A DNA stretch of 64,000 nt from Pseudomonas sp. B6002 (lineage in GTDB: Bacteria; Pseudomonadota; Gammaproteobacteria; Pseudomonadales; Pseudomonadaceae): the NCBI RefSeq assembly GCF_013385985.1, contig NZ_JACAOY010000025.1, forward strand, positions 1-64,000, written 5' to 3'. The position numbers were made by a program, and so were the translations under genes. Below, in pieces: positions 35,462 to 43,589 of this stretch. The notes under the pieces are model-generated. The model was given only the letters and a program-made list of their open reading frames with translations, made no database searches and was not told the origin of the DNA. Each line of letters opens with the position of its first letter. Position 1 is the stretch's first letter.

Positions 35462-36337
35462 TGCTGCGATAAACACCTGCAGCGCCGACGACATTTGCCG
35501 GTTGCTGGGGTAGTACAGGTAAAAGCTGGGGAAGGGTGTCGACCACGCTTCCAGCAGCGGCACCAGGGCGCCGCTGTCCAGCTCGGCCTTGAGCCATTCG
35601 CGAATCCACACGGTAATGCCCAGGCCGTCCACTGCCGATTGCAGCGCCACCGCGCAATCGCTCACCACCAGCGAGCCTTTGACGCTCAGCTCAAACGGCG
35701 TGCCGTCGTTGAAAAACCGCCATTTGTACAAGCCGCTCTCACCGGAGCGCCGCCAGTTCACGCAGCTGTGTTGCAGCAGGTCGGCCGGGGCCTGCGGAAT
35801 ACCGCGCTGATGCAGGTAGGCGGGCGAGGCAATAGCGATCTGGGTCAGCGGCTCGCTGAGCTTGAGGGCGATCATGTCCTGCTCGATGAACTCACCCAGG
35901 CGAATCGCCGCGTCGTAGCCCTGGGCGACGATGTCAGTCGTGCTGTCGTCGTTGGTCAGCTCCAGCTGGATGTCCGGGTACGCCGCCTGAAACGCCGGCA
36001 GGATCGGCTGGATAAAGTGCAGCATTGCCACCTGCGGCGCGCAGATGCGCAGGGTGCCGGTGGGCGTGTCGCGGTAGTGGTTGAGCGCTTCGAGGGCGGC
36101 ATCCAGGTCATCGAAAATCACCCGCAGGCGTTCGGCCAACTGAGTGCCCGCCTCGGTGGTGGAGACGCTGCGCGTGGTGCGGTTGAGCAACCTGACGCCC
36201 AAACGCTCCTCCAGGCCCTTGATGGTCTGGCTCAACGCCGACGGCGAAACCCCCAGAGACTGCGCCGCCCGCGAGAAATTGCGCGCCTGGGCAACGGTGA
36301 AAAACGCCTTGAGGTGGGGGAAATCCTGACTGCGCAT
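35438..36337 (-). CDS. LysR-family regulator beside the amidohydrolase operon
   Basis: A 299-residue LysR regulator. HTH: NFSRAAQSLGVSPSALSQTIKGLEERLG with LLNRTTRSVSTTEAGTQLAERL. The effector domain has PAFQAAYPDIQLELTNDDSTTDIVAQGYDAAIRLGEFIEQD broken over two sheets. It is divergent from the amidohydrolase at 36451 with 113 bases between, so that operon is its likely target; it converges on the MFS gene. Confidence 0.88.
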   Translation of the reverse strand: MRSQDFPHLKAFFTVAQARNFSRAAQSLGVSPSALSQTIKGLEERLGVRLLNRTTRSVSTTEAGTQLAERLRVIFDDLDAALEALNHYRDTPTGTLRICAPQVAMLHFIQPILPAFQAAYPDIQLELTNDDSTTDIVAQGYDAAIRLGEFIEQDMIALKLSEPLTQIAIASPAYLHQRGIPQAPADLLQHSCVNWRRSGESGLYKWRFFNDGTPFELSVKGSLVVSDCAVALQSAVDGLGITVWIREWLKAELDSGALVPLLEAWSTPFPSFYLYYPSNRQMSSALQVFIAALRQGHAG

Positions 36338-36450
36338 TGTGTATGCGCTCCTTCATAATGTTTGAAGATGTTTCGATATTCTAAATAAACCCCACGGGTC
36401 GGACAATTCAGGCATGCGGCAATGTTGCCCAGGCCCGAGGAGTTCACCCC

Positions 36451-37854
36451 ATGTCGTTTTCCGCCCGTTTTGACCTGTTGACCACGGCCCTGGCGCCGTT
36501 GCCCGATGACCAACGCCTGCTGCTGATCCGTGGCGGCACCGTGCTGACGATGGACGATGCCCTCGGTAACTTTGCCGAAGGCGATGTGCTGGTGCGTGGT
36601 ACTCAAATCATAGCTGTCGGCCAGCACCTCGACGCCGAGGGCGCCCAGGTCATCGACGCCAAGGGCATGATCGTCATGCCGGGCATGGTCGACACCCACC
36701 GGCATGCCTGGGAAGGCCAGCTGCGCCGTATCAACCCGGACTCGCCGAGCCTAGAAGACTACTGCAACGCCACGCACTTCTCGTTTGCCAAGTACTACCG
36801 GCCGCAGGACATGTACGTCGGCAACCTGCTCACCGCGTTGGGCTGCATCAACGCCGGTATCACCACCATCATCGACAACTCCCACAACGCGCGCAGCGGT
36901 GCGCACTCCGATGCGGCCATTGAGGCCTTGCAGGATGCGGGTATCCGCGCCGTGCATGCGCCGGGCGCGCCGTTGTCCGGCACCTGGGCTTGCGACCAGT
37001 GGCCCCAAGACCTCGGCCGTTTGAAGGGCAAATACGCCACCGACCCCGACGCACTGGTGAGCCTGGCGATGATGGCGCAGATCGACCGCAGCCAATGGGC
37101 CGTCGCCCGTGAGCTGGGCTTGAGCATCGTCACCGAGTTTTTCGGCGCGGGCATGGCCAGTGAATTGGACGCCTTGCACCAGGAAGGCCTGTTGGGCCCG
37201 GACAACATCTTCAACCACTGTACCTGCCTGCCGGACCGTGGCTGGTCGGTGCTGCGCGACGCTGGCGTGAAGGTCAACGTGTGCCCACGCTCCGACGCCC
37301 ACTACGGTCTGGAGGATGGCGTGTTCGCCTGGCAAAAAGCCGTGGACCACGGCATGAACCCTGGGCTGAGCGTCGACAACGAAAGCTCCTACGGCGGCGA
37401 TATGTTTGGCGAAATGCGCGTGGCGTTCTACCTGCAACGCGCCGCTGCCCATAACGCCCGCTTCCATGGCCAACCTGCGGCCCCGGCATTGGTCAACGCT
37501 CGCCAACTGCTCAAAGCCGCGACCCTTGACGGCGCCGCCTGTGCCGGTCTCGACGCAAAAATCGGCAGCCTCACTCCGGGCAAACAAGCCGACATTCTGC
37601 TGATTCGCACTGACAACCTCGGTATCTATCCGTCGAACAACGCCCTGGGCACCGTGGTGCATGCGGCTGAACGCGGCGACATCGACACCGTGATCATCGC
37701 CGGCCGCCTGCGCAAACGCGGTGGTGTGGTGCTGGGTGTGGACCGCGAGCAGCTGGAGCGCGCCACCGAAGAGTCCCGCGAGCATTTGTTCAGCGCGGCT
37801 GGCTATCGCCCAGACCCGTTTGCCGAACACTTTTCCCCTCTGCCTGCCCTGTAA
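36451..37854 (+). CDS. Amidohydrolase family protein (deaminase-like)
   Basis: A 467-residue TIM-barrel amidohydrolase of the cytosine-deaminase/8-oxoguanine-deaminase-like group. N-terminal beta domain (GGTVLTMDD), metal site H83-R-H85 in MVDTHRHAWEG, H256 in NHCTCL and D309 in LSVDNESS. The strand-5 position that normally carries another metal histidine reads LSIVTEFF (224-231), with no histidine, which is unusual. A standard C-terminal LTPGKQADILLI closes the fold. The ATG follows GAGGAGTTCACCCC. A YdcZ-type transporter and OprD porin follow, suggesting import and hydrolysis of an amide- or ring-nitrogen compound. Confidence 0.88.
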   Translation: MSFSARFDLLTTALAPLPDDQRLLLIRGGTVLTMDDALGNFAEGDVLVRGTQIIAVGQHLDAEGAQVIDAKGMIVMPGMVDTHRHAWEGQLRRINPDSPSLEDYCNATHFSFAKYYRPQDMYVGNLLTALGCINAGITTIIDNSHNARSGAHSDAAIEALQDAGIRAVHAPGAPLSGTWACDQWPQDLGRLKGKYATDPDALVSLAMMAQIDRSQWAVARELGLSIVTEFFGAGMASELDALHQEGLLGPDNIFNHCTCLPDRGWSVLRDAGVKVNVCPRSDAHYGLEDGVFAWQKAVDHGMNPGLSVDNESSYGGDMFGEMRVAFYLQRAAAHNARFHGQPAAPALVNARQLLKAATLDGAACAGLDAKIGSLTPGKQADILLIRTDNLGIYPSNNALGTVVHAAERGDIDTVIIAGRLRKRGGVVLGVDREQLERATEESREHLFSAAGYRPDPFAEHFSPLPAL

Positions 37855-37866
37855 GAGGTATTTGTC

Positions 37867-38346
37867 ATGGTCCTGATTTCCTTTGCGCTGGCCTTCCTGG
37901 CCGGCATCGCGATTGCGCTACAAGCAGCGGTCAACAGCCAATTGGCGGGGGCCATGACGGGCAACACGCTGGCGGCGGCGTTTTATTCATTCTTCACCGG
38001 CATGCTGGTGTTGGGGGTAATGGCATTGCTGCGCGGAGGCCTGACTGACGCCCTCAGCGTGATCCCCAGCCAACCGGGCTGGCGCCTGGTGGGCGGCGTG
38101 CTGGGTGCAGCGGCGATTTTCTGCACCGTGTGGCTGGCGCCGCGCATTGGCCTGGCCAACCTGTTAGTGCTGGTGATCGCCGGGCAATTGCTGTCGTCGC
38201 TGGCCATCGACCACTTCGGTTGGCTCGGCGCCGTGGTGCGGCCTGCCGCATCGATCAAAATGATCGGCGCGTCGGTGGTGGTGCTGGGGGTAGGCCTGAC
38301 CTTGTTTGGCGAGCGCCTGCTCAGCCTGTTGCAACGCGGAGTGTAA
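37867..38346 (+). CDS. DMT-family transporter (YdcZ/DUF606)
   Basis: A 159-residue membrane protein with five hydrophobic segments. The N-terminal FLAGIAIALQAAVNSQLAGAMTG string is the signature of the YdcZ (DUF606) half-size DMT transporters, which act as dimers. AAGAGGTATTTGTC precedes the ATG. It begins 12 bases after the amidohydrolase and ends 4 bases before the OprD-like gene, so all three form one operon. Confidence 0.88.
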   Translation: MVLISFALAFLAGIAIALQAAVNSQLAGAMTGNTLAAAFYSFFTGMLVLGVMALLRGGLTDALSVIPSQPGWRLVGGVLGAAAIFCTVWLAPRIGLANLLVLVIAGQLLSSLAIDHFGWLGAVVRPAASIKMIGASVVVLGVGLTLFGERLLSLLQRGV

Positions 38347-38350
38347 GGCG

Positions 38351-39580
38351 ATGCGCAGGCTGCGGTTTGGCGTGTTGCTGCTCATGGGGTTGAGTGGCGT
38401 GGCTCACGCAGATTTTTTCAGCGATTCCCACGCCACGGTCGAGACGCGCAATGTGTACTTCAACCGGGATTTTCGGGATGGACCGCAGCAATCCAAGCGC
38501 GATGAATGGGCGCAAGGGTTGATGCTCAAGTTCGAATCGGGGTACACGCCGGGCCTTGTCGGCTTTGGTGTGGACCTGTTGGGCATGGTCGGCGTGCGCC
38601 TGGATTCGAGCCCCGACCGCGCCGGCAGCGGCCTGCTGCCGGTACGCTCTGACGGTCGGGCGGCGGCGAGCTACGGCAAGTTGGGCGTGACCGCCAAGGT
38701 CAACGTCGCGAGTACCGAACTGAAGGTGGGTTCGCTGATCCCGGCGCTGCCGACCTTGCGGCCCAATGACGGGATGATTTTGCCGCAGTCGTTCCAGGGC
38801 GCGCTGGTCACCTCCCAGGCGTTGGCCAACACGCTGGTGACGGCGGGGCAGTTGCAACAAGCCAAGGCTCGCAGCGATACGAGTTATGAGGACATCACCC
38901 TCAACAACAAGAACAACCGGTTTGCCCGCAATGCGCCGGGCGGCCACCTGAGCCTGGCCGGCTTTGATCGCGCCCTGAATGAACGGGTGAAGTTCAGCTA
39001 TCACTATGCGCAGTTGAGCGACGTCTACAGCCAGCACTTTGTCGGGCTGGTGGTAGCGCAGCCTTTTGGGGCGGGCACGTTGAATACCGACGTGCGGTTT
39101 TTTTCCAGCACAGACCAGGGCGCGGCGCGCGGCGGGCCGATTGATAACCGGGCACTCAGCGCAATGCTCGGTTACGCCATGGGCGCGCAGGCGTTCAGCG
39201 TCGGCTACCAGCGCATGGCCGGGCGCAGTGCGTTTCCCTATGTGGAAGGCAGTGATGCGTACCTGGTCAACTTCTCGCAGATCGGCGATTTTGCCGAGGC
39301 CAACGAGCGTTCCTGGCAGGCGCGTTATGACCTGAATTTCGAGCGCCTGGGCGTGCCGGGGTTGAGCGTCATGAGCCGCTATATTTCCGGCAGTGAGGCC
39401 CGGGTCGGTGCGATGTCGGGCCAGGAATGGGAGCGCGACACCGAAGTGAAGTACGTCATCCAGAGCGGCACTTTTAAAAACCTGGCCTTGCGGGTACGTG
39501 ACGCCACCTACCGTTCCTCGTTCAGCCGTGATGCAGATGAAGTGCGGGTGCTGATCACGTACACGCGGGCCTTGTGGTGA
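38351..39580 (+). CDS. OprD-family outer-membrane porin
   Basis: A 409-residue porin. Signal peptide 1-20 (SGVAHA), then FFSDSHATVETRNVYFNRDFRD, the classic OprD start; AQGLMLKFESGYTPGLVGFGVDLLG and LPTLRPNDGMILPQSFQGAL follow, and it ends in a short strand with a terminal tryptophan (TRALW). Such porins pass small carboxylates, amino acids or peptides. The ATG at 38351 is the first that gives a signal peptide. As the last gene after amidohydrolase and YdcZ, it probably admits the same compound. Confidence 0.93.
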   Translation: MRRLRFGVLLLMGLSGVAHADFFSDSHATVETRNVYFNRDFRDGPQQSKRDEWAQGLMLKFESGYTPGLVGFGVDLLGMVGVRLDSSPDRAGSGLLPVRSDGRAAASYGKLGVTAKVNVASTELKVGSLIPALPTLRPNDGMILPQSFQGALVTSQALANTLVTAGQLQQAKARSDTSYEDITLNNKNNRFARNAPGGHLSLAGFDRALNERVKFSYHYAQLSDVYSQHFVGLVVAQPFGAGTLNTDVRFFSSTDQGAARGGPIDNRALSAMLGYAMGAQAFSVGYQRMAGRSAFPYVEGSDAYLVNFSQIGDFAEANERSWQARYDLNFERLGVPGLSVMSRYISGSEARVGAMSGQEWERDTEVKYVIQSGTFKNLALRVRDATYRSSFSRDADEVRVLITYTRALW

Positions 39581-39635
39581 AGGGCCGTTGGGCAGGATCA
39601 TCAGCGCCTCAATCGTCGTGTAGCCGGTGTCACTC

Positions 39636-40559
39636 ATGAAGCGCCATTTCGAAGACTTGCAGCTGGGCAGCATCGAGTTGTTCTGCCTCGCCGCCGAAGC
39701 CAGCAGTTTCACCGCCGCCGCGCAGGTGGCGGGTGTCACGCCGGCAGCAGTGAGCCGCAGCGTCTCGCGATTGGAAGAGCGCCTGGGCTCGCGCCTGTTT
39801 GTGCGCACCACGCGCAGCATCCGTCTCACCGACAGCGGCCGTACGTTCTTCGAACAATGCCGCCAGGCCCTGGGCCAACTGGTGGAGGCACAACAGGAAG
39901 TGATGGGCGCGCAGTCCGTGCCGTCCGGCCTGTTGCGCATCAGCATTCCCACCACCTATGCGCACCACCGCTTGCTGCCTTTGCTGCCAACATTCCGCGC
40001 GCTGTACCCGCACGTCAGCGTGGACATCCACATCAGCAACCGCAACATCGACTTTGTCGCCGAGGGCTATGACCTGGCGGTGCGCGTGCGGGCCCAGCCG
40101 GATTCATCGTTGATTGCGCGCCTGCTGGAAGACGCCGAGCTGGTGGTGGTCGCTGCACCGGCGTACCTGCAACGCGCCGGCGTCCCGCAGACGCTGGAGG
40201 ATCTGCCAGGGTTCGAATGCATCCAATACGAATTGCCGAGCAATGGCCGGCGCATTCCGTGGCTGTTCCAGGTGGACGGCAAGGATCGGGAGTACGCGGG
40301 GGAGGCGGGCTACAGTTGCTCCGACGATGTGCTGGGCGGCGTAACCCTGGCCAAGCATGGCGCCGGGTTGTTTCAGACCTACAAGTTCATCGTCGAGCAG
40401 GAACTGGCGGACGGCAGCCTGGTGGAGGTGTTGAAACCCTTTGGCGGCCGCTCGCGACCGTTTACCTTGCTGTATCCCCATGGGCGCTATGTGCCCCATC
40501 GGGTGCGGGCGTTTGTGGATTTTCTGATGGCGTGTCGTGACGAGTGGGCGGCGCCGTAG
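39636..40559 (+). CDS. LysR-family regulator
   Basis: A 307-residue LysR regulator; the ATG at 39636 is preferred to a GTG nine bases earlier. HTH: SFTAAAQVAGVTPAAVSRSVSRLEERLG, then FVRTTRSIRLTDSGRTFFEQ. The effector domain has GLLRISIPTTYAHHRLLPLL and GYDLAVRVRAQPDSSLIARL, as in CrgA-type regulators. It starts 55 bases after the OprD-like gene on the same strand, so it may be read with that operon. Its last 98 bases overlap the TetR gene on the other strand. Confidence 0.87.
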   Translation: MKRHFEDLQLGSIELFCLAAEASSFTAAAQVAGVTPAAVSRSVSRLEERLGSRLFVRTTRSIRLTDSGRTFFEQCRQALGQLVEAQQEVMGAQSVPSGLLRISIPTTYAHHRLLPLLPTFRALYPHVSVDIHISNRNIDFVAEGYDLAVRVRAQPDSSLIARLLEDAELVVVAAPAYLQRAGVPQTLEDLPGFECIQYELPSNGRRIPWLFQVDGKDREYAGEAGYSCSDDVLGGVTLAKHGAGLFQTYKFIVEQELADGSLVEVLKPFGGRSRPFTLLYPHGRYVPHRVRAFVDFLMACRDEWAAP

Positions 40560-41166
40560 AGGCGGCAATGTCCCATGTCAGCAGGAGCTGACTGATCGCC
40601 GCATTGATGGTTGCGTGTGGCACGTTGTCCCGCGCCAGAATCGAAACGCCCTGCAAAAAGCTGTCAAACACCGTCGCCATCGCCGCTACGTTGAGCGTGT
40701 CCGGCAATTGCCCCGCGTTCACTGCCCGTTCGATGCACGCCACGATGCCCGCACGCGTTCGTGCCCGTGACTGGGTCAACGCATCGGCCACCCGAGCATT
40801 CTCCGGGCTCGGGGCGCTCATCACACCCAAGGCCACCATGCAGCCTTTTGGGTGCCCATCTTCACACTGCATGCGGGCCGACTGGCGCAGCGCGGTTTCA
40901 ACGGCCTGGCGCGGTGCCAGGGTTTCGTCCCACAGGCATTCGGTGACTTGGGCGTAGGTCGCCAGGTAGCGCTGCACGCATTCATCGAACAGCGCCTCCT
41001 TGGAGCCGAACGCGGCGTAAAAGCTTGGCGCGGAAATGCCGCCACCCAGGCCGGCCTTGAGTTGAGTGAGGGACGTGGCGTCGTATCCGTGTTGCCAGAA
41101 CAGGTGCAAGGCCTGGTCGACGGCCTGGTCACGGTCGAAATTGCGGGGGCGGCCCATGGTTGCCAT
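40462..41166 (-). CDS. TetR/AcrR-family repressor
   Basis: A 234-residue TetR regulator. ATG at 41166 (MATMGRPRNFDRDQA); an ATG three codons later is equally possible. HTH: TSLTQLKAGLGGGISAPSFYAAFGSKEALFDE split around the GISAPSFY turn typical of the family. The C-terminal ligand domain ends in a proline-rich tail (about residues 205-234) that lies wholly opposite the LysR 3' end, so the tail may be an evolutionary read-through. It is divergent from the MFS gene at 41287 and is its probable repressor through the inverted sites at 41193-41264. Confidence 0.88.
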   Translation of the reverse strand: MATMGRPRNFDRDQAVDQALHLFWQHGYDATSLTQLKAGLGGGISAPSFYAAFGSKEALFDECVQRYLATYAQVTECLWDETLAPRQAVETALRQSARMQCEDGHPKGCMVALGVMSAPSPENARVADALTQSRARTRAGIVACIERAVNAGQLPDTLNVAAMATVFDSFLQGVSILARDNVPHATINAAISQLLLTWDIAASTAPPTRHDTPSENPQTPAPDGAHSAHGDTAR

Positions 41167-41192
41167 TACCGATCTCCGGTGGAAAACGAGAT

Positions 41193-41264
41193 AAATACTA
41201 GTCGATACATAAGTCGTTGACAACGCGCCGTGTGCGCCTGCAACATTTGTATCGATCAGTATTT
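41193..41264. promoter_or_regulatory. Pair of inverted TetR operator candidates
   Basis: AAATACTAGTCGATACA (41193-41209) and TGTATCGATCAGTATTT (41248-41264) are inverted copies differing at only two positions, 38 bases apart. They flank the centre of the tetR/MFS intergenic region, one nearer each gene, as expected for a repressor controlling both promoters. Confidence 0.7.
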
Positions 41265-41286
41265 AAGTCTGCCTTAGGAGCTTACC

Positions 41287-42504
41287 GTGACCCCCTCAAT
41301 CACCTTGTTGGCCTCGTCCGATCGCTTGCCCATTGGCGCCTTGCTTGCCCTGGCGATGACCGGTTTCATCTGCATCGTCACCGAAACCCTGCCTGCGGGC
41401 CTGTTGCCGTTGATCAGCGATGGCCTGGCGATTTCGCCGTCCATGGCCGGGCAGATGGTCACCGCCTACGCCCTGGGCTCGGTGCTGGCGGTGATCCCCA
41501 TGACCATCGCCACCCGTGGCTGGCGCCGGCGCAATGTGTTGCTGCTGACCATCGTCGGGTTTCTGCTGTTCAACTCCATCACGGCGCTGTCGTCCCATTA
41601 CGGCGTGACGCTGGTGGCGCGGTTCTTTGCCGGTGTAGCGGCGGGGCTGGCGTGGAGCCTGCTGGCCGGGTACGCGCGGCGCATGGTCGCGCCTCATCAA
41701 CAAGGCAAGGCGCTGGCCCTGGCGATGGTCGGCACGCCGATAGCGCTGTCGCTGGGCGTGCCGTTGGGCACCTGGCTGGGTGGTCTGGTGGGCTGGCGCA
41801 CCACGTTTGGCCTGATGTCGGCGCTGACGCTGGGGCTGATCGTGTGGGTGCTGGTGAAGGTGCCGGACTATCCGCCGCAGGCTGCGCACCAGCGCTTGTC
41901 CCTCGGCAAAGTGCTGACCACGCCCGGCGTGCGGCCGGTGCTGGCGGTGGTGATCAGCTGGATGCTGGCGCATAACATTCTGTACACCTACATCGCGCCG
42001 TTCGTGGCGCCTGCAGGGTTGGCGGAGCGGGTCGACCTGGTGCTGCTGGTGTTCGGTATCGCCGCGCTGGCCGGGATCTGGCTGACCGCCAGGCTGGTCG
42101 AACCGTTGCTGCGTAACACCGTGCTGGTGAGCCTGGCGACCTTTGCGGCGGTGAGTGTGTTGTTCGGCTTGCTGGGCAATGTGCCCCAGGTGATTTACCT
42201 CGGGATCACCGTGTGGGGCCTGAGCTTCGGCGGTGCCGCGACCCTGCTGCAAACCGCCCTGGCCGACGCGGCGGGCGAGGGCGCCGATGTGGCGTTGTCG
42301 TTGAATGTGGTGGCGTGGAACAGCGCCATCGCTGGCAGCGGTGTGGTGGGCGGTGTGTTGCTGGATACCTGGGGTGTCGCGTCGTTTCCGTGGGCGATGC
42401 TGCTGTTGATCGGTGTGTCGTTTGCGATTGCCTGGGGCGCGCGCAGCCATGGGTTCAAGCCGGGTGCGCGAGCAGTAGGAAAACCTACAGTCGCCGGGCA
42501 CTAA
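41287..42504 (+). CDS. MFS transporter (DHA1 efflux type)
   Basis: A 405-residue 12-helix exporter starting at GTG behind TTAGGAGCTTACC. ALAMTGFICIVTETLPAGLLPLI in helix 1 and SPSMAGQMVTAYALGSVLAVIPM mark the DHA1 AraJ/YdhP-like exporters; FAGVAAGLAWSLLAGYARRMV is motif-C-like. It stands alone after a divergent TetR repressor, an arrangement typical of drug or metabolite efflux induced by its substrate. A loose GGGCA/TGCCC dyad after the stop (42496-42527) is too weak to call a terminator. Confidence 0.9.
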   Translation: MTPSITLLASSDRLPIGALLALAMTGFICIVTETLPAGLLPLISDGLAISPSMAGQMVTAYALGSVLAVIPMTIATRGWRRRNVLLLTIVGFLLFNSITALSSHYGVTLVARFFAGVAAGLAWSLLAGYARRMVAPHQQGKALALAMVGTPIALSLGVPLGTWLGGLVGWRTTFGLMSALTLGLIVWVLVKVPDYPPQAAHQRLSLGKVLTTPGVRPVLAVVISWMLAHNILYTYIAPFVAPAGLAERVDLVLLVFGIAALAGIWLTARLVEPLLRNTVLVSLATFAAVSVLFGLLGNVPQVIYLGITVWGLSFGGAATLLQTALADAAGEGADVALSLNVVAWNSAIAGSGVVGGVLLDTWGVASFPWAMLLLIGVSFAIAWGARSHGFKPGARAVGKPTVAGH

Positions 42505-42598
42505 TCGTACAATGCCCTGTCAATAATTCCCGCAATATCATCCACTTGGCTCCGCACCGCGGAGCCTGCCGCTTCATTCCCATTCGAAGAATTAATGC

Positions 42599-43390
42599 AT
42601 GCACCTTCGCAAAATTGCCGTTGGGCTGTCCGCCCTTGTTTTGCTCTCCACCGGGGTCAGCGCCCGCAGCCTGCCCGACCTGTATTCCCCGCAGGAAAAA
42701 CGCCTGACGTTCGACGCCTGCGCCGACCTGTTTCCCGCTGCCAACCCCATCAACACCGCCACCGTGCCGGCCAGCATGAAACCGCTGGCGTTGTGTTCCG
42801 ATCACTTCGCCGTGCTCTATTCGCAAACCAGCAAGACACCGCTGGTGGTGGTCGAACGCCTGAACGCCGCGAAGCTGAAAGACGCCAAGGGCGAAGAACG
42901 CACCAACCAGTTCTATGCCGACCCGCGTATCCCCAAGGGCGGCCGCGCCGAGTTGAGCGACTACCGCGCCCAGCACATGGACCGTGGCCACCAGTCCCCG
43001 GCCGCTGATGCACCTAATGCCAACGCCATGGCCCAGTCCTTTGCCCTGTCGAACATGGTGCCCCAGGACCCGACCAACAACCGCAAGATCTGGAGCAAGG
43101 TCGAGGCCGACGTGCGCAAGTTCGCCGTGCGTGCCGGCGGCGATGTGTACGTGTTCACCGGGCCGCTGTTCGATGCCGGCTACGGCACCATCGGCGACAA
43201 CCAGGTCTGGGTGCCGACGCGCCTGTTCAAGCTGGTGTACGACGCTTCAAGCAAACGTGCCTGGGCCTATGTGCTGCCCAACGCCGAGACGCGCATTCAA
43301 AAGCCGATGGACTACGAGACCTTCGTGAAGAGCACCGGGCTCAAGTTGCTCGGCAACCTTCCGGTATCGGGATCGGTCGGGCGCACCTGA
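42599..43390 (+). CDS. Secreted DNA/RNA non-specific endonuclease
   Basis: A 263-residue nuclease of the Serratia/NucA beta-beta-alpha-metal family. Signal peptide 1-22 (GVSARS). The active-site DRGH is residues 128-131 (QHMDRGHQSPAAD), followed by FALSNMVPQDPTNNRKIW, whose asparagines bind magnesium. It carries a few cysteines (41, 66) that could pair outside the cytoplasm. Likely degrades extracellular or periplasmic nucleic acid. No partner inhibitor gene is seen next to it. An out-of-frame ATG sits four bases before the chosen one. Confidence 0.9.
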   Translation: MHLRKIAVGLSALVLLSTGVSARSLPDLYSPQEKRLTFDACADLFPAANPINTATVPASMKPLALCSDHFAVLYSQTSKTPLVVVERLNAAKLKDAKGEERTNQFYADPRIPKGGRAELSDYRAQHMDRGHQSPAADAPNANAMAQSFALSNMVPQDPTNNRKIWSKVEADVRKFAVRAGGDVYVFTGPLFDAGYGTIGDNQVWVPTRLFKLVYDASSKRAWAYVLPNAETRIQKPMDYETFVKSTGLKLLGNLPVSGSVGRT

Positions 43391-43393
43391 CCG

Positions 43394-43573
43394 TCATTTG
43401 GACTTTTTCAACGCCTTCAGACGCTGGGTCGCCCGTTGTACGGCGGCCATCTTCTCGGGGCGTTTCATGCGTTTCCATTTGCGGATGTCGTCCTTGCTGC
43501 GCCCGCAGCTGACGCAGAGGTCGCCGCTGAGCTGGCAGATGGAAATGCACGGGTTTTCGATGTCTTTGGCCAA
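43394..43573 (-). CDS. DUF1289-family small cysteine-rich protein
   Basis: A 59-residue protein with the DUF1289 pattern ENPCISICQLSGDLCVSCGRS followed by DIRKWKRM and a basic tail. Four cysteines (CxxxC...CxxC) could bind a metal or Fe-S cluster. The frame has no ATG; TTG at 43573 is the best start, although similarity to relatives (RSNPLAKDIENPC) seems to continue a few codons upstream, so the start is uncertain. It lies 16 bases after the MFS stop and is probably the last gene of the MarR operon. Confidence 0.7.
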   Translation of the reverse strand: MAKDIENPCISICQLSGDLCVSCGRSKDDIRKWKRMKRPEKMAAVQRATQRLKALKKSK

Positions 43574-43589
43574 GGGGTTACTGCGCCTC

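Noticed and set aside
42496..42527. GGGCA/TGCCC dyad after the MFS gene as a terminator
   Set aside because: Five-base stem with a 22-base loop and no T-run; too weak.
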